64,000 nt of DNA from a candidate division WOR-3 bacterium (GCA_039801085.1 JBDRTY010000005.1:1-64000); one strand, 5' to 3'; positions 17,352 to 26,189 are shown, counted from the first letter of the stretch. The notes: generated by a model from the letters alone, not told the origin. Program-made: numbers and translations.

Positions 17352-19766
17352 TTAGCGAAGACCAAGCACCCAGACACTGTTTGCCCAAGACAGGGTAAAA
17401 TAGACATATCTACCATCAGGGTGGACCGCAATACCTCGGGGATAGTGGTCTACCACGATCCTTTTGACAACCGTATTGTCAAATGTCCTAATCACCGAAA
17501 CAATGCCTGAGTACCACCTGTGAGTAACATAGACATAGTTACCAGTGGGTAGTGCCGCAATAGACCAAGGGTAACCTGCGACCGGGATTGTTGCCACTAC
17601 CGTGTTGTCCGAAGTCCGAATCACCGAGACGGTACTGTCGGTCCAATAGTTGGCAACATAGACATACCTGCCATTGGGCAGTGCGGCAATGCCCGCAGGT
17701 TCGTTTCCGACCGGGATGGTTGCCACTACCGTGTTGTCCGTAGTTCGAATTACCGAGACATTGTCTGAGCCCTGGTTAGTAACATACACATACTCACCAT
17801 TGGGCAGTGCGGCAATGCCCGCAGGTTCGTTTCCGACCGGGATGGTTGCCACTACCGTGTTGTCCGAGGTCCGAATCACCAGGACTTGACTTGGTTCACA
17901 GGTAACATAGACATACTCGCCATTGGGCAACGGTGCAATACTATGGGGAACAACTGTGAGCGGGACTGTTGCCGCTACTGTGTTATCCGAGGTTCGGATC
18001 ACGAGGACATCGCAATCAAGACCTCTGCAGGCGACATACACATACTCGCCATTGGGCAGCGCTGCGATGCCCGCGGGTTCGTCTCCGAGCGGGATGGTTG
18101 CCACAACCGTGTTGTCCGAAGTCTGAATCACTGAGACATTGTCTGACCCACGGTTGGCGACATACACATACTCACCATTGGGCAGCGCTGCGATGCCCGC
18201 AGGTTCGTCTCCGACCGGGATGGTTGCCACAACCGTGTCCGGATACTTCTCAGTAATTACAATTTCATGCCTGGCAGACCAGCCCGATATAGTACCGTTT
18301 ATATCTTTTGCCTGTGCCTTGACATAGTAGGTGTTTAGTGCTGCCCACCGGTGGCTCATGCTGACCGTTTCACCTGATGGGACATAAGAACTCCAATTAG
18401 ATATATTCCCGTCGCCCCAGTCAAATCGGATCGCAATGTTTTCGCCTTCAAGGTCCACGGTTGAAGAGGAGAATTCATAAGAGTTACAGGTATCACCACA
18501 CATAGCACCTGACGGTGTCGCCGGAGTATTCGGCGGTGCGTTTGTCGAGTGAAAGAAGGACCTTGAGTAATCGGCAAAGGTATAATCAAAGTCTGCCAAT
18601 TCCCAGGAGAGGATTTTAACCTTGAATTCCAGACCTGCTGCTATACCTCCACCAACATCAAAATCAAATGGTGGATAACTGATTTCATCGTAGAGGTAGG
18701 GCTTGAGATATAAACCGGGACCAATAACACCATAGATTTTGCATGCAACACAGCCTTTAAGAAACTTTTTCAGTGTTGCTGACAGGGGTCCCGAAGGACC
18801 GGCACTAAAACTCCAGTTAACATCGCAAGTCAGAGTGTTGTCGCAGATAGGGTGCCAGGAACCGTTTGAAAACTCTGTCCCAATTGTATTGGTAGATGTT
18901 AAATTTAACTCACTGGTAATATCCTGCCGCATGGTTAAGGCCAGGTCGGCATCAAGACCACCATAAACTAAAAGCTGGAAGTCAAAAACAATGGGCACAA
19001 AGCCAATAAAGATGATAACCTCGCCTAAAGATATCGGGGGCAGTAACGGGATTTCTACTCCGTCAGACACGGATTTGATAAGGTTGGTGTTGACACCATT
19101 GAAATGTATGCCATCAGATGAGATGCCGACGAGCTTGAAGTACTTTATCCCCCCGTCAATTTGCAACTCCAGGTCAACATCAAAACCCTTGGTAAGTATA
19201 ATTGTGTCAATGGACATGGAAACTGCGGGGTTGTTCTGAGGGTCCCTGATTTCAATCGAGATATCGGGTATTTTTATATTGAACAGCTCACCTTGCGGTG
19301 AAAGCTGGGGTTGTGCGGAGCGGATATGGTAGCGATATTTTTTACCATCTTTGATAAAAAAACTGTCTATTCTAACCGGAGCAAATTGCTGACCATGGGG
19401 GGAAAGCGAGAAAGTTGTGTCTATTTTGCCCCGTTCAATTGCATCTGTTAAACAGGCCTGTTCTGTGAGGACGACAAGAGTATCACCCCTTGCCGTCGTG
19501 GAGAGAACCCTCTTTAAATATCCATAACCGATTTCGCCAACAAGAATATCGCCCTTCCGGAATTCAGGTTTTGAGGCGCCGGATTGGTAGATTAAGTTCA
19601 GTGTATCACCCTTGATAATAACACCCAGGAAGTTTTGGTTTTTTTCTGGCAGTTTTACTTTATCACTTATTATTACCTCGCCCACCTTTTTCTTATGGTC
19701 GCAGTGGATTGTCAATATTGTGGTTACTGCCAGCATGACACCTATCGGGGTTAATATTTTTTTCAT
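17352..19766 (-). CDS. Secreted YVTN seven-bladed beta-propeller protein with PKD-like domain
   Basis: 804 aa from ATG at 19766, which has AAAAGGGGAG upstream (an in-frame start 45 nt earlier lacks this). The N-terminal hydrophobic signal ends near a Cys (TIHC), not a clean lipobox. Residues about 20-400 are unrecognised. About 400-500 is PKD/Ig-like (FDWGDGNISNW). About 508-804 carries seven repeats of about 42 residues (TVVATIPVG.EPAGIAALPNGEYVYV), enough for one propeller. Base composition is lower in GC than its neighbours. The gene is bracketed by 84-bp direct repeats. Family propellers bind ligands or surfaces; no enzyme site is seen. Confidence 0.8.
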   Translation of the reverse strand: MKKILTPIGVMLAVTTILTIHCDHKKKVGEVIISDKVKLPEKNQNFLGVIIKGDTLNLIYQSGASKPEFRKGDILVGEIGYGYLKRVLSTTARGDTLVVLTEQACLTDAIERGKIDTTFSLSPHGQQFAPVRIDSFFIKDGKKYRYHIRSAQPQLSPQGELFNIKIPDISIEIRDPQNNPAVSMSIDTIILTKGFDVDLELQIDGGIKYFKLVGISSDGIHFNGVNTNLIKSVSDGVEIPLLPPISLGEVIIFIGFVPIVFDFQLLVYGGLDADLALTMRQDITSELNLTSTNTIGTEFSNGSWHPICDNTLTCDVNWSFSAGPSGPLSATLKKFLKGCVACKIYGVIGPGLYLKPYLYDEISYPPFDFDVGGGIAAGLEFKVKILSWELADFDYTFADYSRSFFHSTNAPPNTPATPSGAMCGDTCNSYEFSSSTVDLEGENIAIRFDWGDGNISNWSSYVPSGETVSMSHRWAALNTYYVKAQAKDINGTISGWSARHEIVITEKYPDTVVATIPVGDEPAGIAALPNGEYVYVANRGSDNVSVIQTSDNTVVATIPLGDEPAGIAALPNGEYVYVACRGLDCDVLVIRTSDNTVAATVPLTVVPHSIAPLPNGEYVYVTCEPSQVLVIRTSDNTVVATIPVGNEPAGIAALPNGEYVYVTNQGSDNVSVIRTTDNTVVATIPVGNEPAGIAALPNGRYVYVANYWTDSTVSVIRTSDNTVVATIPVAGYPWSIAALPTGNYVYVTHRWYSGIVSVIRTFDNTVVKRIVVDHYPRGIAVHPDGRYVYFTLSWANSVWVLGLR
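17560..18245 (-). repeat. Tandem YVTN-coding repeats
   Basis: Within the propeller gene, units of roughly 126-129 bp repeat in tandem, several nearly identical at DNA level (for example the segments around 17670, 17800, 18050 and 18170 sharing the coding sequence for PNGEYVYV). Such similarity allows slippage or gene conversion between blades. Confidence 0.8.
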
Positions 19767-19819
19767 TTTGACTCCCCTTTTATCTGGTTGATAATCTTTT
19801 CCGGCTCTCAACCATTTGT

Positions 19820-19848
19820 AATTTAATCATCAGCCGATGCGATGTCAA
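19820..19848 (-). promoter_or_regulatory. Promoter of YVTN propeller gene
   Basis: Minus strand: TTGACA (19848-19843), 17-bp spacer, TAAATT (19825-19820). Leader of about 47 nt. It shares its -10 region and -35 with the R-M promoter at 17175-17202. Confidence 0.6.
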
Positions 19849-19853
19849 GATTG

Positions 19854-20609
19854 CTACGGTTTTTTACCCGATACCCTTACCACTATCTCCGATCTCGTGG
19901 TGTATTCCGGGTAGCGGGTGTAGACATAGCGGAGGAGGGTGGCAAGGGGGAGGGCGCCGAAGCGGGCTTTGATTAGTTTGATGCCGGGTTCGAGCTGGCG
20001 GAGGCGGCGAACCGCAAGCTGGTAGAGGTGGCGGGCAAATGCCCTGCCCTGAGGGGTGAGTTCAAGCATCAGGCTGGCAGCGTCGAGCCGTTCCGCGGTG
20101 GCGATGCCGGAGTTGAGCTGAAGGAGCTGGCGGATGGTTCTGGCATCGGTTGCCAGGACCGGGGTGCCGTCCGGCTCAAGCCGGATCGCCCGCACCAGTC
20201 CGGCAGAAATCAGGAGTTCGAGGTCGGAGTAGATCTCCGGGGAGAAGGGCCCGAGTTTGTAGGGGACAAATTGATAATGCCGGGGAACAAGCCGGTCGAG
20301 TTCGAGTTCCTTTAAGGCGATGAAGAGCAGTTTGGTGATTCTGGTCATGCCGAGGAGCGGTTCGGCAAATCTGCCGGTTCTGCCCGGTGCATAGAGGAGG
20401 AGCAGGAGCAGGTCCAGTCTTGAGCCGAGCCGGACCCGTGCCGGGTTTTCCCGGAAGCGGCGGAGCCGGATAAGCAGGCGTCTTAGCGCCGGGGTCTGGA
20501 GGTGCTGGCGGGTCCGGTCAAGCAGGGTTTTTTCGTCCCAGCGGTCGAGCCGGTTTTCCAGCTGTTGCCGCCAGTGGTGGAAAAGGGAGCGGATTTCCGT
20601 CTTTTTCAT
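19854..20609 (-). CDS. Winged-helix-like protein of unknown function, coupled to sigma factor
   Basis: 251 aa, not confidently assigned. Residues about 60-140 (FVPYKLGPFSPEIYSDLELLISAGLV) resemble the winged-helix, YGPFS-type pattern seen in Panacea/DUF4065-like proteins. LELTPQGRAFA later suggests a second DNA-binding-like segment. It overlaps the sigma factor gene by ATGA and has its own AAAGGAG site, so the two are made together; a regulator or antagonist of that sigma factor is one possibility. Its 3' end (19882-19965) is duplicated at 17233-17316. Confidence 0.55.
   Translation of the reverse strand: MKKTEIRSLFHHWRQQLENRLDRWDEKTLLDRTRQHLQTPALRRLLIRLRRFRENPARVRLGSRLDLLLLLLYAPGRTGRFAEPLLGMTRITKLLFIALKELELDRLVPRHYQFVPYKLGPFSPEIYSDLELLISAGLVRAIRLEPDGTPVLATDARTIRQLLQLNSGIATAERLDAASLMLELTPQGRAFARHLYQLAVRRLRQLEPGIKLIKARFGALPLATLLRYVYTRYPEYTTRSEIVVRVSGKKP
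19882..19965. repeat. Right copy of 84-bp direct repeat
   Basis: Lies inside the 3' end of the winged-helix-like gene and matches 17233-17316 at 83 of 84 positions. The two copies bracket the YVTN propeller gene. Confidence 0.92.
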
Positions 20610-21181
20610 CTCTGTCTCCTTTCGTACGCCTGGCGGAGCCGTGCCTCTGCCCGGCGCAGCCGCATGGTCACCGCTGACGGTTTGAGTCCGAGGATGGCGG
20701 CGATTTCACCGGGGCGCAGTTCCTCGAGGTAGTGGAGGATTAAGACGGTGCGGTCCTTTTCCGGGAGGTCGGCAAGCGCCTGACGGAGCCGGGCGATTGC
20801 CGGCGGGGTCTGGTCCGGTTCGCTGGTGGCAGCATCCTCAGGGCAGTTCTCAATCGGCACGGCTGGCGGGGTGCGGGCGATTTTCTGCTTCTGCCGGGCG
20901 ATGCGGTTGAGGCAGATGCGGTAGAGCCAGGTGGAGAGGCGGGAGTCGCCGCGGAATTTTTTTATCCCCTGTGCCGCAGCGGTAAAGGTCTCAATCGCCA
21001 CATCCTCGGCATCAGCGGTGTTTTCCAGCCGGGCAAGGCAGAGTCGCATGATCATCCGCCAGTAGCGGTGAAACAGTTTTTCAAATGCGCCCGGAGCGCC
21101 GTTTTGGAGCTCAATGAGCAGCTGGCGTTCCTCAGCGGGCAGTTTCTGCCCCACCGGTAAATGGTAGTGTTCACTGTTCAC
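20606..21181 (-). CDS. RNA polymerase ECF-type sigma-70 factor
   Basis: 191 aa from GTG. Region 2 is seen in FEKLFHRYWRMIMRLCLARL and DAEDVAIETFTAAAQGI, followed by STWLYRICLNRIARQK. Region 4 is LPEKDRTVLILHYLEELRPGEIAAILGLKPSAVTMRLRRAEARLR. Typical ECF length and layout. It directs RNA polymerase to a stress or envelope regulon, not identifiable here. No classical zinc-finger anti-sigma gene follows; the overlapping winged-helix-like gene takes that position. Confidence 0.9.
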   Translation of the reverse strand: MNSEHYHLPVGQKLPAEERQLLIELQNGAPGAFEKLFHRYWRMIMRLCLARLENTADAEDVAIETFTAAAQGIKKFRGDSRLSTWLYRICLNRIARQKQKIARTPPAVPIENCPEDAATSEPDQTPPAIARLRQALADLPEKDRTVLILHYLEELRPGEIAAILGLKPSAVTMRLRRAEARLRQAYERRQR

Positions 21182-21366
21182 CGGTCAATCCCTTTCGCTC
21201 TATACAGTTAGAGTCAGATTTTCTCTTCAATTTCACCGGCAGTTTCCGGTGCCGGGTTAATGTTATTTTTTTCAATGGCTTGCGGATTTGCACCCCATGA
21301 TACCCTATACCCCCGGCAGTTCCCCCGAGGGTGGGGTCGTTGCTGCGGGCAGGGTTGTGGCAAAAC

Positions 21367-21394
21367 TTGCCAGAATTTACGGCGTAATTAAAAT
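21367..21394 (+). promoter_or_regulatory. Promoter of lipoprotein operon
   Basis: TTGCCA (21367-21372), 16-bp spacer, TAAAAT (21389-21394). The leader has CCGGAGG before the ATG at 21446. The rest of the 264-bp gap from 21182 has no gene I can support. Confidence 0.5.
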
Positions 21395-21445
21395 TTTGCC
21401 GTGTATCAGCGGTGAGCATATGAGGTGTAAGAACCGGAGGTGTGA

Positions 21446-22123
21446 ATGAGAATTAATGTGCTCAGGGTGATACTGCTTTTTGCCCTGCTTGCCGGCTGCG
21501 ACCGCTGGCAGCCGTTTGAGAAGCTCAAGGGTCCGGAGTATTTCCCGCCGCTCGGGCAGTGGATTTATCAGGTGTATGAGACGCGGGACCCGAATTTCCG
21601 CTGGTCCTACAGCCGGGTGCAGGAGCACTGGGAGCGGATGAGATATGAGAACAATTCCGGCAAGGAGGTTGAGATTGATGTGATCCAGACGCTTAACTTC
21701 TATCCGGGCTCTTCGGGCTCGTGGTATACCTATTTTTATGTTGATGCGAGCGGGGTGTATGAGTATAACGGTTTTGAGTTCTATCCGACCCTGCTTTTTC
21801 CGGTTGAGCCGGGCAAAGGCTGGGTGGTGGAGCAGGTGACATTCATAGATGCCAACGGAGTTACGACTGACACCCGGCTTGAGGCGCAGACTTCACTGGA
21901 TACGGTGCGGGTTCCGGCGGGCGAGTTTGAGGCGGTGAAGGTGGAGCTGAACTTTTACGATTATACCTACTGGCTGGTTTACAAGCAGAAACAGCTCTAC
22001 TGGAAGCTGGTGCGCTGGTTTGCCGAGGGTTACGGGATTGTCCGGGAGTATGATTCCTATATCCCGAAGTATAAGGATCTGGAGTCGGTGAATTTGTTTG
22101 AGGAGACCGGAGGCGGGAAATGA
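21446..22123 (+). CDS. Lipoprotein of unknown function
   Basis: 225 aa with a clean signal and lipobox (LLFALLAGCDRW), so probably membrane-anchored at Cys17. The body is rich in Tyr/Trp and beta strands, with no motif I recognise. CCGGAGG precedes the start. It overlaps the next gene by 4 bp, and both encode exported proteins, suggesting a small envelope operon. Confidence 0.7.
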   Translation: MRINVLRVILLFALLAGCDRWQPFEKLKGPEYFPPLGQWIYQVYETRDPNFRWSYSRVQEHWERMRYENNSGKEVEIDVIQTLNFYPGSSGSWYTYFYVDASGVYEYNGFEFYPTLLFPVEPGKGWVVEQVTFIDANGVTTDTRLEAQTSLDTVRVPAGEFEAVKVELNFYDYTYWLVYKQKQLYWKLVRWFAEGYGIVREYDSYIPKYKDLESVNLFEETGGGK

Positions 22124-22614
22124 GAAGGGAAATGTTATTGGCTTTGGGGGTGCTGGCGTTTGTGCTCCTGCCGGCCGGGGTGAGCGCCAAGTCGCTGATG
22201 GCGATCAATTTTCAGACCGGTGTCACCCAGTCTGCCGGCTATACCTATTTCGGGTTGAGGTCGGTATTTTCCGGGATTGTCGGCGCCTCCTATGAGCGGG
22301 CGCTTGCTGCCAGCCGGTATAACAGGGGTTTGTTCACGATTGTCGTCGGTTATCAGCCGGAGCAGAGCACACTGTTCGGTTTTGTAGGAGGAGTCATTCC
22401 GGCGGGAATGAAAGCAGGGGTCTATGATCTGCCGAGCCGGGGTGCGGTCCGGCTGTTTCTGGATGTCGGCGGTAAGGTGCGGGTTTTGGGCAGTGAGCAG
22501 TTCGGGCTGTGTCTGACCGGTGAGCTGAGGTATCACCTTGACCCCGGAGTGGTGTTTGCCCCTGCCGGGCTGTCGCCCAGTATCGGAGTGCTGGCAGAGC
22601 TGGGCAGGTTGTGA
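22120..22614 (+). CDS. Exported outer-membrane-like protein of unknown function
   Basis: 164 aa. The signal peptide is MRREMLLALGVLAFVLLPAGVSA. The remainder shows alternating strands and Gly-rich turns (ASYERALAAS, IVVGYQPEQS, GAVRLFLDVGGKV) like a small beta-barrel or eight-stranded surface protein. It is translationally coupled to the upstream lipoprotein (ATGA overlap). No homologous family recognised. Confidence 0.6.
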   Translation: MRREMLLALGVLAFVLLPAGVSAKSLMAINFQTGVTQSAGYTYFGLRSVFSGIVGASYERALAASRYNRGLFTIVVGYQPEQSTLFGFVGGVIPAGMKAGVYDLPSRGAVRLFLDVGGKVRVLGSEQFGLCLTGELRYHLDPGVVFAPAGLSPSIGVLAELGRL

Positions 22615-22654
22615 TCCAATTAATGGCGCTTTTGCGCAGAAAAAGGAGGTAATC

Positions 22655-23968
22655 ATGAAGAGGGTTGTTTTAACCGGGCTGGTGCTGGCTGCAGTGTGTT
22701 CTGCCGCCAGTCTGACCTGGCTCGGCTCGCTGGGTACACCGTATGCGGAGTGTCACGGTGTTTCCACTGATGGCAGGGTTGTCGCAGGCTGGGCTGGCGT
22801 CTACGAGCCACATTATGCGTGGCGCTGGAATGCGGTGTCGGGAATGGAGACGCTGCCACCGCTTATGTCCGGCAGGAGCAGTGAGGTTTGGGGTCTGTCG
22901 GCAGATGGCAGTACGGTGGTGGGCACGGGCTTTGTTGACAACACCAGTAATTACCGCGGTTTCTGGCGCCGGGGTGATTCGCTGATCATCTTCGGCACTC
23001 TGGGCGGGAGTGTCAGCTGGGCTTATGCCGCATCCGAGGATGGTTTTGAGGTTGCGGGTTCGGCTGAGCATTCCTCAGGTTATAATCATGCCTTCCGCTG
23101 GACCGCAGACTCGGGGATGCAGGACCTCGGGGTCCTGCCCGGTGCGCTGCGCAGTGTCGGCCGGGCGATTTCGCTTGATGGCGGGGTGGTGGTCGGCTGG
23201 TCCGGTTTTGCCAATATGATTCACCATGCCTTCCGCTGGGAGAATGGCCAGATGGTGGACATTCACAACCCGGGTTTTGGTCAGAGTGAGGGAATCGGAG
23301 TGTCCGGCGACGGGCAGGTGGCGGTGGGTGCCTGGGGTGATGCCTCAATGACTCCGTGCCGGCCGTTTCGCTGGACCGCCAGCACCGGTATGTATGATCT
23401 CGGAACACTGGGCGGAGAATGGGGCGAAGCCTGGGCGGCAAATTATGACGGCTCAATTGTGGTGGGCTGGTCTGAGAGGTCTCAGGGTAACTGGGGCGCC
23501 TTCCGCTGGACTGCTCAGGGTGGGATGGAGGATTTGAATGTTACCTATGCGCAACTGCTGACTCCGGGTTCGGTTCTCCGGGATGCAATGGCGATTTCGC
23601 CTGATGGCAGGTTCATCGCCGGCAGAGGGTATAATGCGGCAACCGGCAGGGATGAGGCTTATCTTCTGGACACCGGTCCGATCGGGGTCGCGGAGCAGAA
23701 GCCAAGGATTAAAGGCAGGATTGATGGCGTCAGGATATTTTCCGGTAATCAGGCACTGATCAGGTTCCGGCTTGACCGGACCTGCCGGGTGGTGATAAAG
23801 ATTTACGATTCAGGTGGCAGGCTTGTTGCCCGTCCGGTTGATGCGGTGCTGGAGCCGGGTGATTACAGTCCGGTTTTTACTTTGGAACCGGGTGGTGGTG
23901 ATCTGCTGTTCTGCTGGCTGGAGCTTGGAGATGCGGTTTATCAGCAGCGGCTGATCCGGGTAAGGTAA
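22655..23968 (+). CDS. Secreted HAF-repeat protein with type-IX-like sorting domain
   Basis: 437 aa from ATG at 22655, which has AAAAGGAGG 7 nt upstream; the upstream in-frame extension overlaps the previous gene and lacks a signal peptide. Signal peptide MKRVVLTGLVLAAVCSA. About seven repeats of the HAF type (TLGG..SWAYAASEDG..VAGSA, HAFRWT) make a propeller-like fold. The last about 75 residues (VVIKIYDSGGRLV, ending YQQRLIRVR) resemble a type A C-terminal sorting domain. Function unknown. Confidence 0.75.
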   Translation: MKRVVLTGLVLAAVCSAASLTWLGSLGTPYAECHGVSTDGRVVAGWAGVYEPHYAWRWNAVSGMETLPPLMSGRSSEVWGLSADGSTVVGTGFVDNTSNYRGFWRRGDSLIIFGTLGGSVSWAYAASEDGFEVAGSAEHSSGYNHAFRWTADSGMQDLGVLPGALRSVGRAISLDGGVVVGWSGFANMIHHAFRWENGQMVDIHNPGFGQSEGIGVSGDGQVAVGAWGDASMTPCRPFRWTASTGMYDLGTLGGEWGEAWAANYDGSIVVGWSERSQGNWGAFRWTAQGGMEDLNVTYAQLLTPGSVLRDAMAISPDGRFIAGRGYNAATGRDEAYLLDTGPIGVAEQKPRIKGRIDGVRIFSGNQALIRFRLDRTCRVVIKIYDSGGRLVARPVDAVLEPGDYSPVFTLEPGGGDLLFCWLELGDAVYQQRLIRVR

Positions 23969-23990
23969 GACACAGCTTTTCCAGCCATCT

Positions 23991-24019
23991 TTGACCCCGG
24001 CTTGATGCCGGGGTATAAT
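23991..24019 (+). promoter_or_regulatory. Promoter of C39-like peptidase gene with palindromic spacer
   Basis: TTGACC (23991-23996), 17-bp spacer, perfect TATAAT (24014-24019). The spacer region carries a perfect inverted repeat, CCCCGGC (23995-24001), TTGAT, GCCGGGG (24007-24013), which could be an operator or the terminator hairpin of the upstream gene. Confidence 0.7.
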
Positions 24020-24053
24020 TTATTTAAGTGTCTTTAATTAAAAAGGAGCAGGG

Positions 24054-26189
24054 ATGAAAAAATTTCTGATTCTGGTCAGCATGCTGTTTCCGGTTTTCGG
24101 GCTGAATCTGCCTGAGCCGGGTATCCCGCCGCCGAATGCGGTTGATTTTGAGACGGTGAAAGGTCTGGCACAGCGCAAGGCGCAGGCGGAGTGGCCCGGC
24201 TGTCAAGCGGGAACGGTTGTGCCCTATGTTGATGAGCAGGGGCAGACCGTTGCCTATATGTTTCATTTCCGGACCGATGGCGGAGATTTCCCGGATTATG
24301 AGCAGGTGGTTGCCGATATTTTAAAAGAGCGGGAAGGGCTGACGGTTAATACCGATCTGACCCGGTGGCGTTCTAAATATGCCCACCTTCTGATCTCCGC
24401 CCGTTATGACCGGACCCCGATTGTCTGCTACGGCTATGGGACCAGCGAGTATTATGCGGTTGCGCCTGAGGGTCTGCGCCGGGCAAGGGCGATTCTGGGT
24501 AATGATGCCTTTCTGAGCCGGATCTACTTTGTGGCGCCGGTGGTGTTTCTGGAGTTCAGTAATCTTCAGGGTCAGCAGGTGATTTTCTCTGCTCATTTTG
24601 AGCAGAGCTGGCGCTCAAGAGCCGATTTCCAGCGTCAGGTTGCGGAGCTGAAGGCACAGGCGGGTGTTGAGGAGGCAAATCCGGTGGCGGTTGACCATTA
24701 CCGTCAGGAGTGGGAGCGGGCGCTTGTCCGTGACTTCTCGCGCTGGAATGAGGTTTACATTCCGGGTGCGGAGCGGGCGCCGTTCTATGACTGGAGTTAT
24801 GGCTGCACCCCGACCTCAGCGGCGATGGTGATGGGCTATATTGACCGGGTGCTGGGCTATGGCCGGCTCGTGGACTGGTTCTGGCAGCGCTGGGATATGG
24901 TGGAGGGGGAGTGGGACAAGCAGATTCCGAATGTCCAGCGGGAGTGTGCACTGCGGATGTTTACCGATACCACGAGAGGCGCGACGACGATCGGGGCGAT
25001 CGCCCAGGGGCTGTATCTTGTTGCCTGGGACAATGACTATCCTTCGTTTGAGATCGTTGAGGAGCTGGGCACCAGCGGTAATGACTGGGCATGGGAGACG
25101 ATTGTCCGGGAGTTTGATGCCGGTTATCCGATGGTCTGGTCGGCAATCTGGGCGATCCATTCGCTTGCCGGGTTCGGCTACCGGACTCCGGAGAAGGACC
25201 TGTTTGTCCATAACACCTGGTGGCAGCCGGCAGAGTGGTGGCACTATTCGGGAAATGAGCGCTCCCATGTGGCGGCGGTCCATCCTGCGGGCGCAGACCC
25301 GCAGTGTCTCCGGCTGCTTTATCCGCTCGGCGACACCTTTTACAACTCCTTTGGCCGGGGCGAGACGCTGCAGATCGGCGATACGGTGCGGGTCCGCTGG
25401 GACAACTCCGGGAATCCGGGCGACTGGGTGGCGATTGACATCTCGTTTGATGCGGGCAGGAGCTGGACCCGGCTGGACAGCGTGCCGGATCAGGGTTATT
25501 ATGACTGGCTGATTTCGCCGGACTATCAGGCACAGGAGTCGGTCCGGCTCAGGCTGCGTCAGTATTATCAGGGCACGCTGACCGCAGCTGATGGCACCTT
25601 CGGCTGTTTCCGGCTGGTGCGCGAGCCGCTGGCGCCGAAGTATCTGGGTCCGCAGAACGGTCTGCCGGTAACCCAGCCGCCGGTGGTGCTGGTGATTGAC
25701 ACATTGCGCACCGATTTTGACTCCGCCCATTTTGTGCTCTGGAAAGGGACTGCGGATACGGTGCTGAATCTGACCACCACCAGCCGGCGCTGCACCATTC
25801 CGGAGGGGCTTCTGGTATACAACCAGACCTATAAATGGGTCTGCCGGGCGCATAACCGGTTCGGCTGGGGCGAGTTCGGTCCGATGTGGAGCTTCCGGGT
25901 CGGGTTCCGGCCCGGGATCGAGGAGCAGGCTGCAGCTTCCGGATTTGCAGCTGTTTTCCAGCACGCCAGTATCCGGCTGTCCAGGCAGGGGGCGGTTGAA
26001 CTTTCCGGCGGTGAGTATGAAGTCTACAATGCGGTGGGTAAACTGGTGCGCCGGATTGATGCGGGTAAAGCAGGAGCGGTCTGGAATCTCACTGATGGTA
26101 ACGGGGCAAAACTGGCGGCAGGGATGTATTTTATCCGGAGCGGGAAAACGGACCGGGGAGCGGTGCAGAAGCTGATAATTCTGGAGTAG
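24054..26189 (+). CDS. Secreted C39-like cysteine peptidase with sorting domain
   Basis: 711 aa. A signal peptide (MKKFLILVSMLFPVFG) is followed by a propeptide-like region. The papain-like core shows Cys251 in SYGCTPTSAAMVMGY and a His369 candidate in WAIHSLAGFGY followed by HNTWW, as in C39-type peptidases. From about residue 420 there are Ig/fibronectin-like beta domains, and the C-terminus (YEVYNAVGKLVRR, AAGMYFIRSG, KLIILE) is a type A sorting domain. AAAAAGGAG lies before the ATG. Extracellular proteolysis is inferred from fold only. Confidence 0.8.
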   Translation: MKKFLILVSMLFPVFGLNLPEPGIPPPNAVDFETVKGLAQRKAQAEWPGCQAGTVVPYVDEQGQTVAYMFHFRTDGGDFPDYEQVVADILKEREGLTVNTDLTRWRSKYAHLLISARYDRTPIVCYGYGTSEYYAVAPEGLRRARAILGNDAFLSRIYFVAPVVFLEFSNLQGQQVIFSAHFEQSWRSRADFQRQVAELKAQAGVEEANPVAVDHYRQEWERALVRDFSRWNEVYIPGAERAPFYDWSYGCTPTSAAMVMGYIDRVLGYGRLVDWFWQRWDMVEGEWDKQIPNVQRECALRMFTDTTRGATTIGAIAQGLYLVAWDNDYPSFEIVEELGTSGNDWAWETIVREFDAGYPMVWSAIWAIHSLAGFGYRTPEKDLFVHNTWWQPAEWWHYSGNERSHVAAVHPAGADPQCLRLLYPLGDTFYNSFGRGETLQIGDTVRVRWDNSGNPGDWVAIDISFDAGRSWTRLDSVPDQGYYDWLISPDYQAQESVRLRLRQYYQGTLTAADGTFGCFRLVREPLAPKYLGPQNGLPVTQPPVVLVIDTLRTDFDSAHFVLWKGTADTVLNLTTTSRRCTIPEGLLVYNQTYKWVCRAHNRFGWGEFGPMWSFRVGFRPGIEEQAAASGFAAVFQHASIRLSRQGAVELSGGEYEVYNAVGKLVRRIDAGKAGAVWNLTDGNGAKLAAGMYFIRSGKTDRGAVQKLIILE

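Noticed and set aside
17560-18245. CRISPR-like regular repeats
   Set aside because: The period is about 126-129 bp and in frame, coding for YVTN propeller blades. There are no short repeats with unique spacers and no cas genes.
21171-21419. 82-codon minus-strand frame upstream of the sigma gene
   Set aside because: No motif, no ribosome-binding site, and its end overlaps the sigma start out of frame. More likely untranslated upstream DNA.
24816-25964. 382-codon open frame antisense to the C39-like peptidase gene
   Set aside because: Low-complexity Pro/Arg/His-rich product without motifs. It is a GC-rich shadow of a well-supported secreted peptidase gene.
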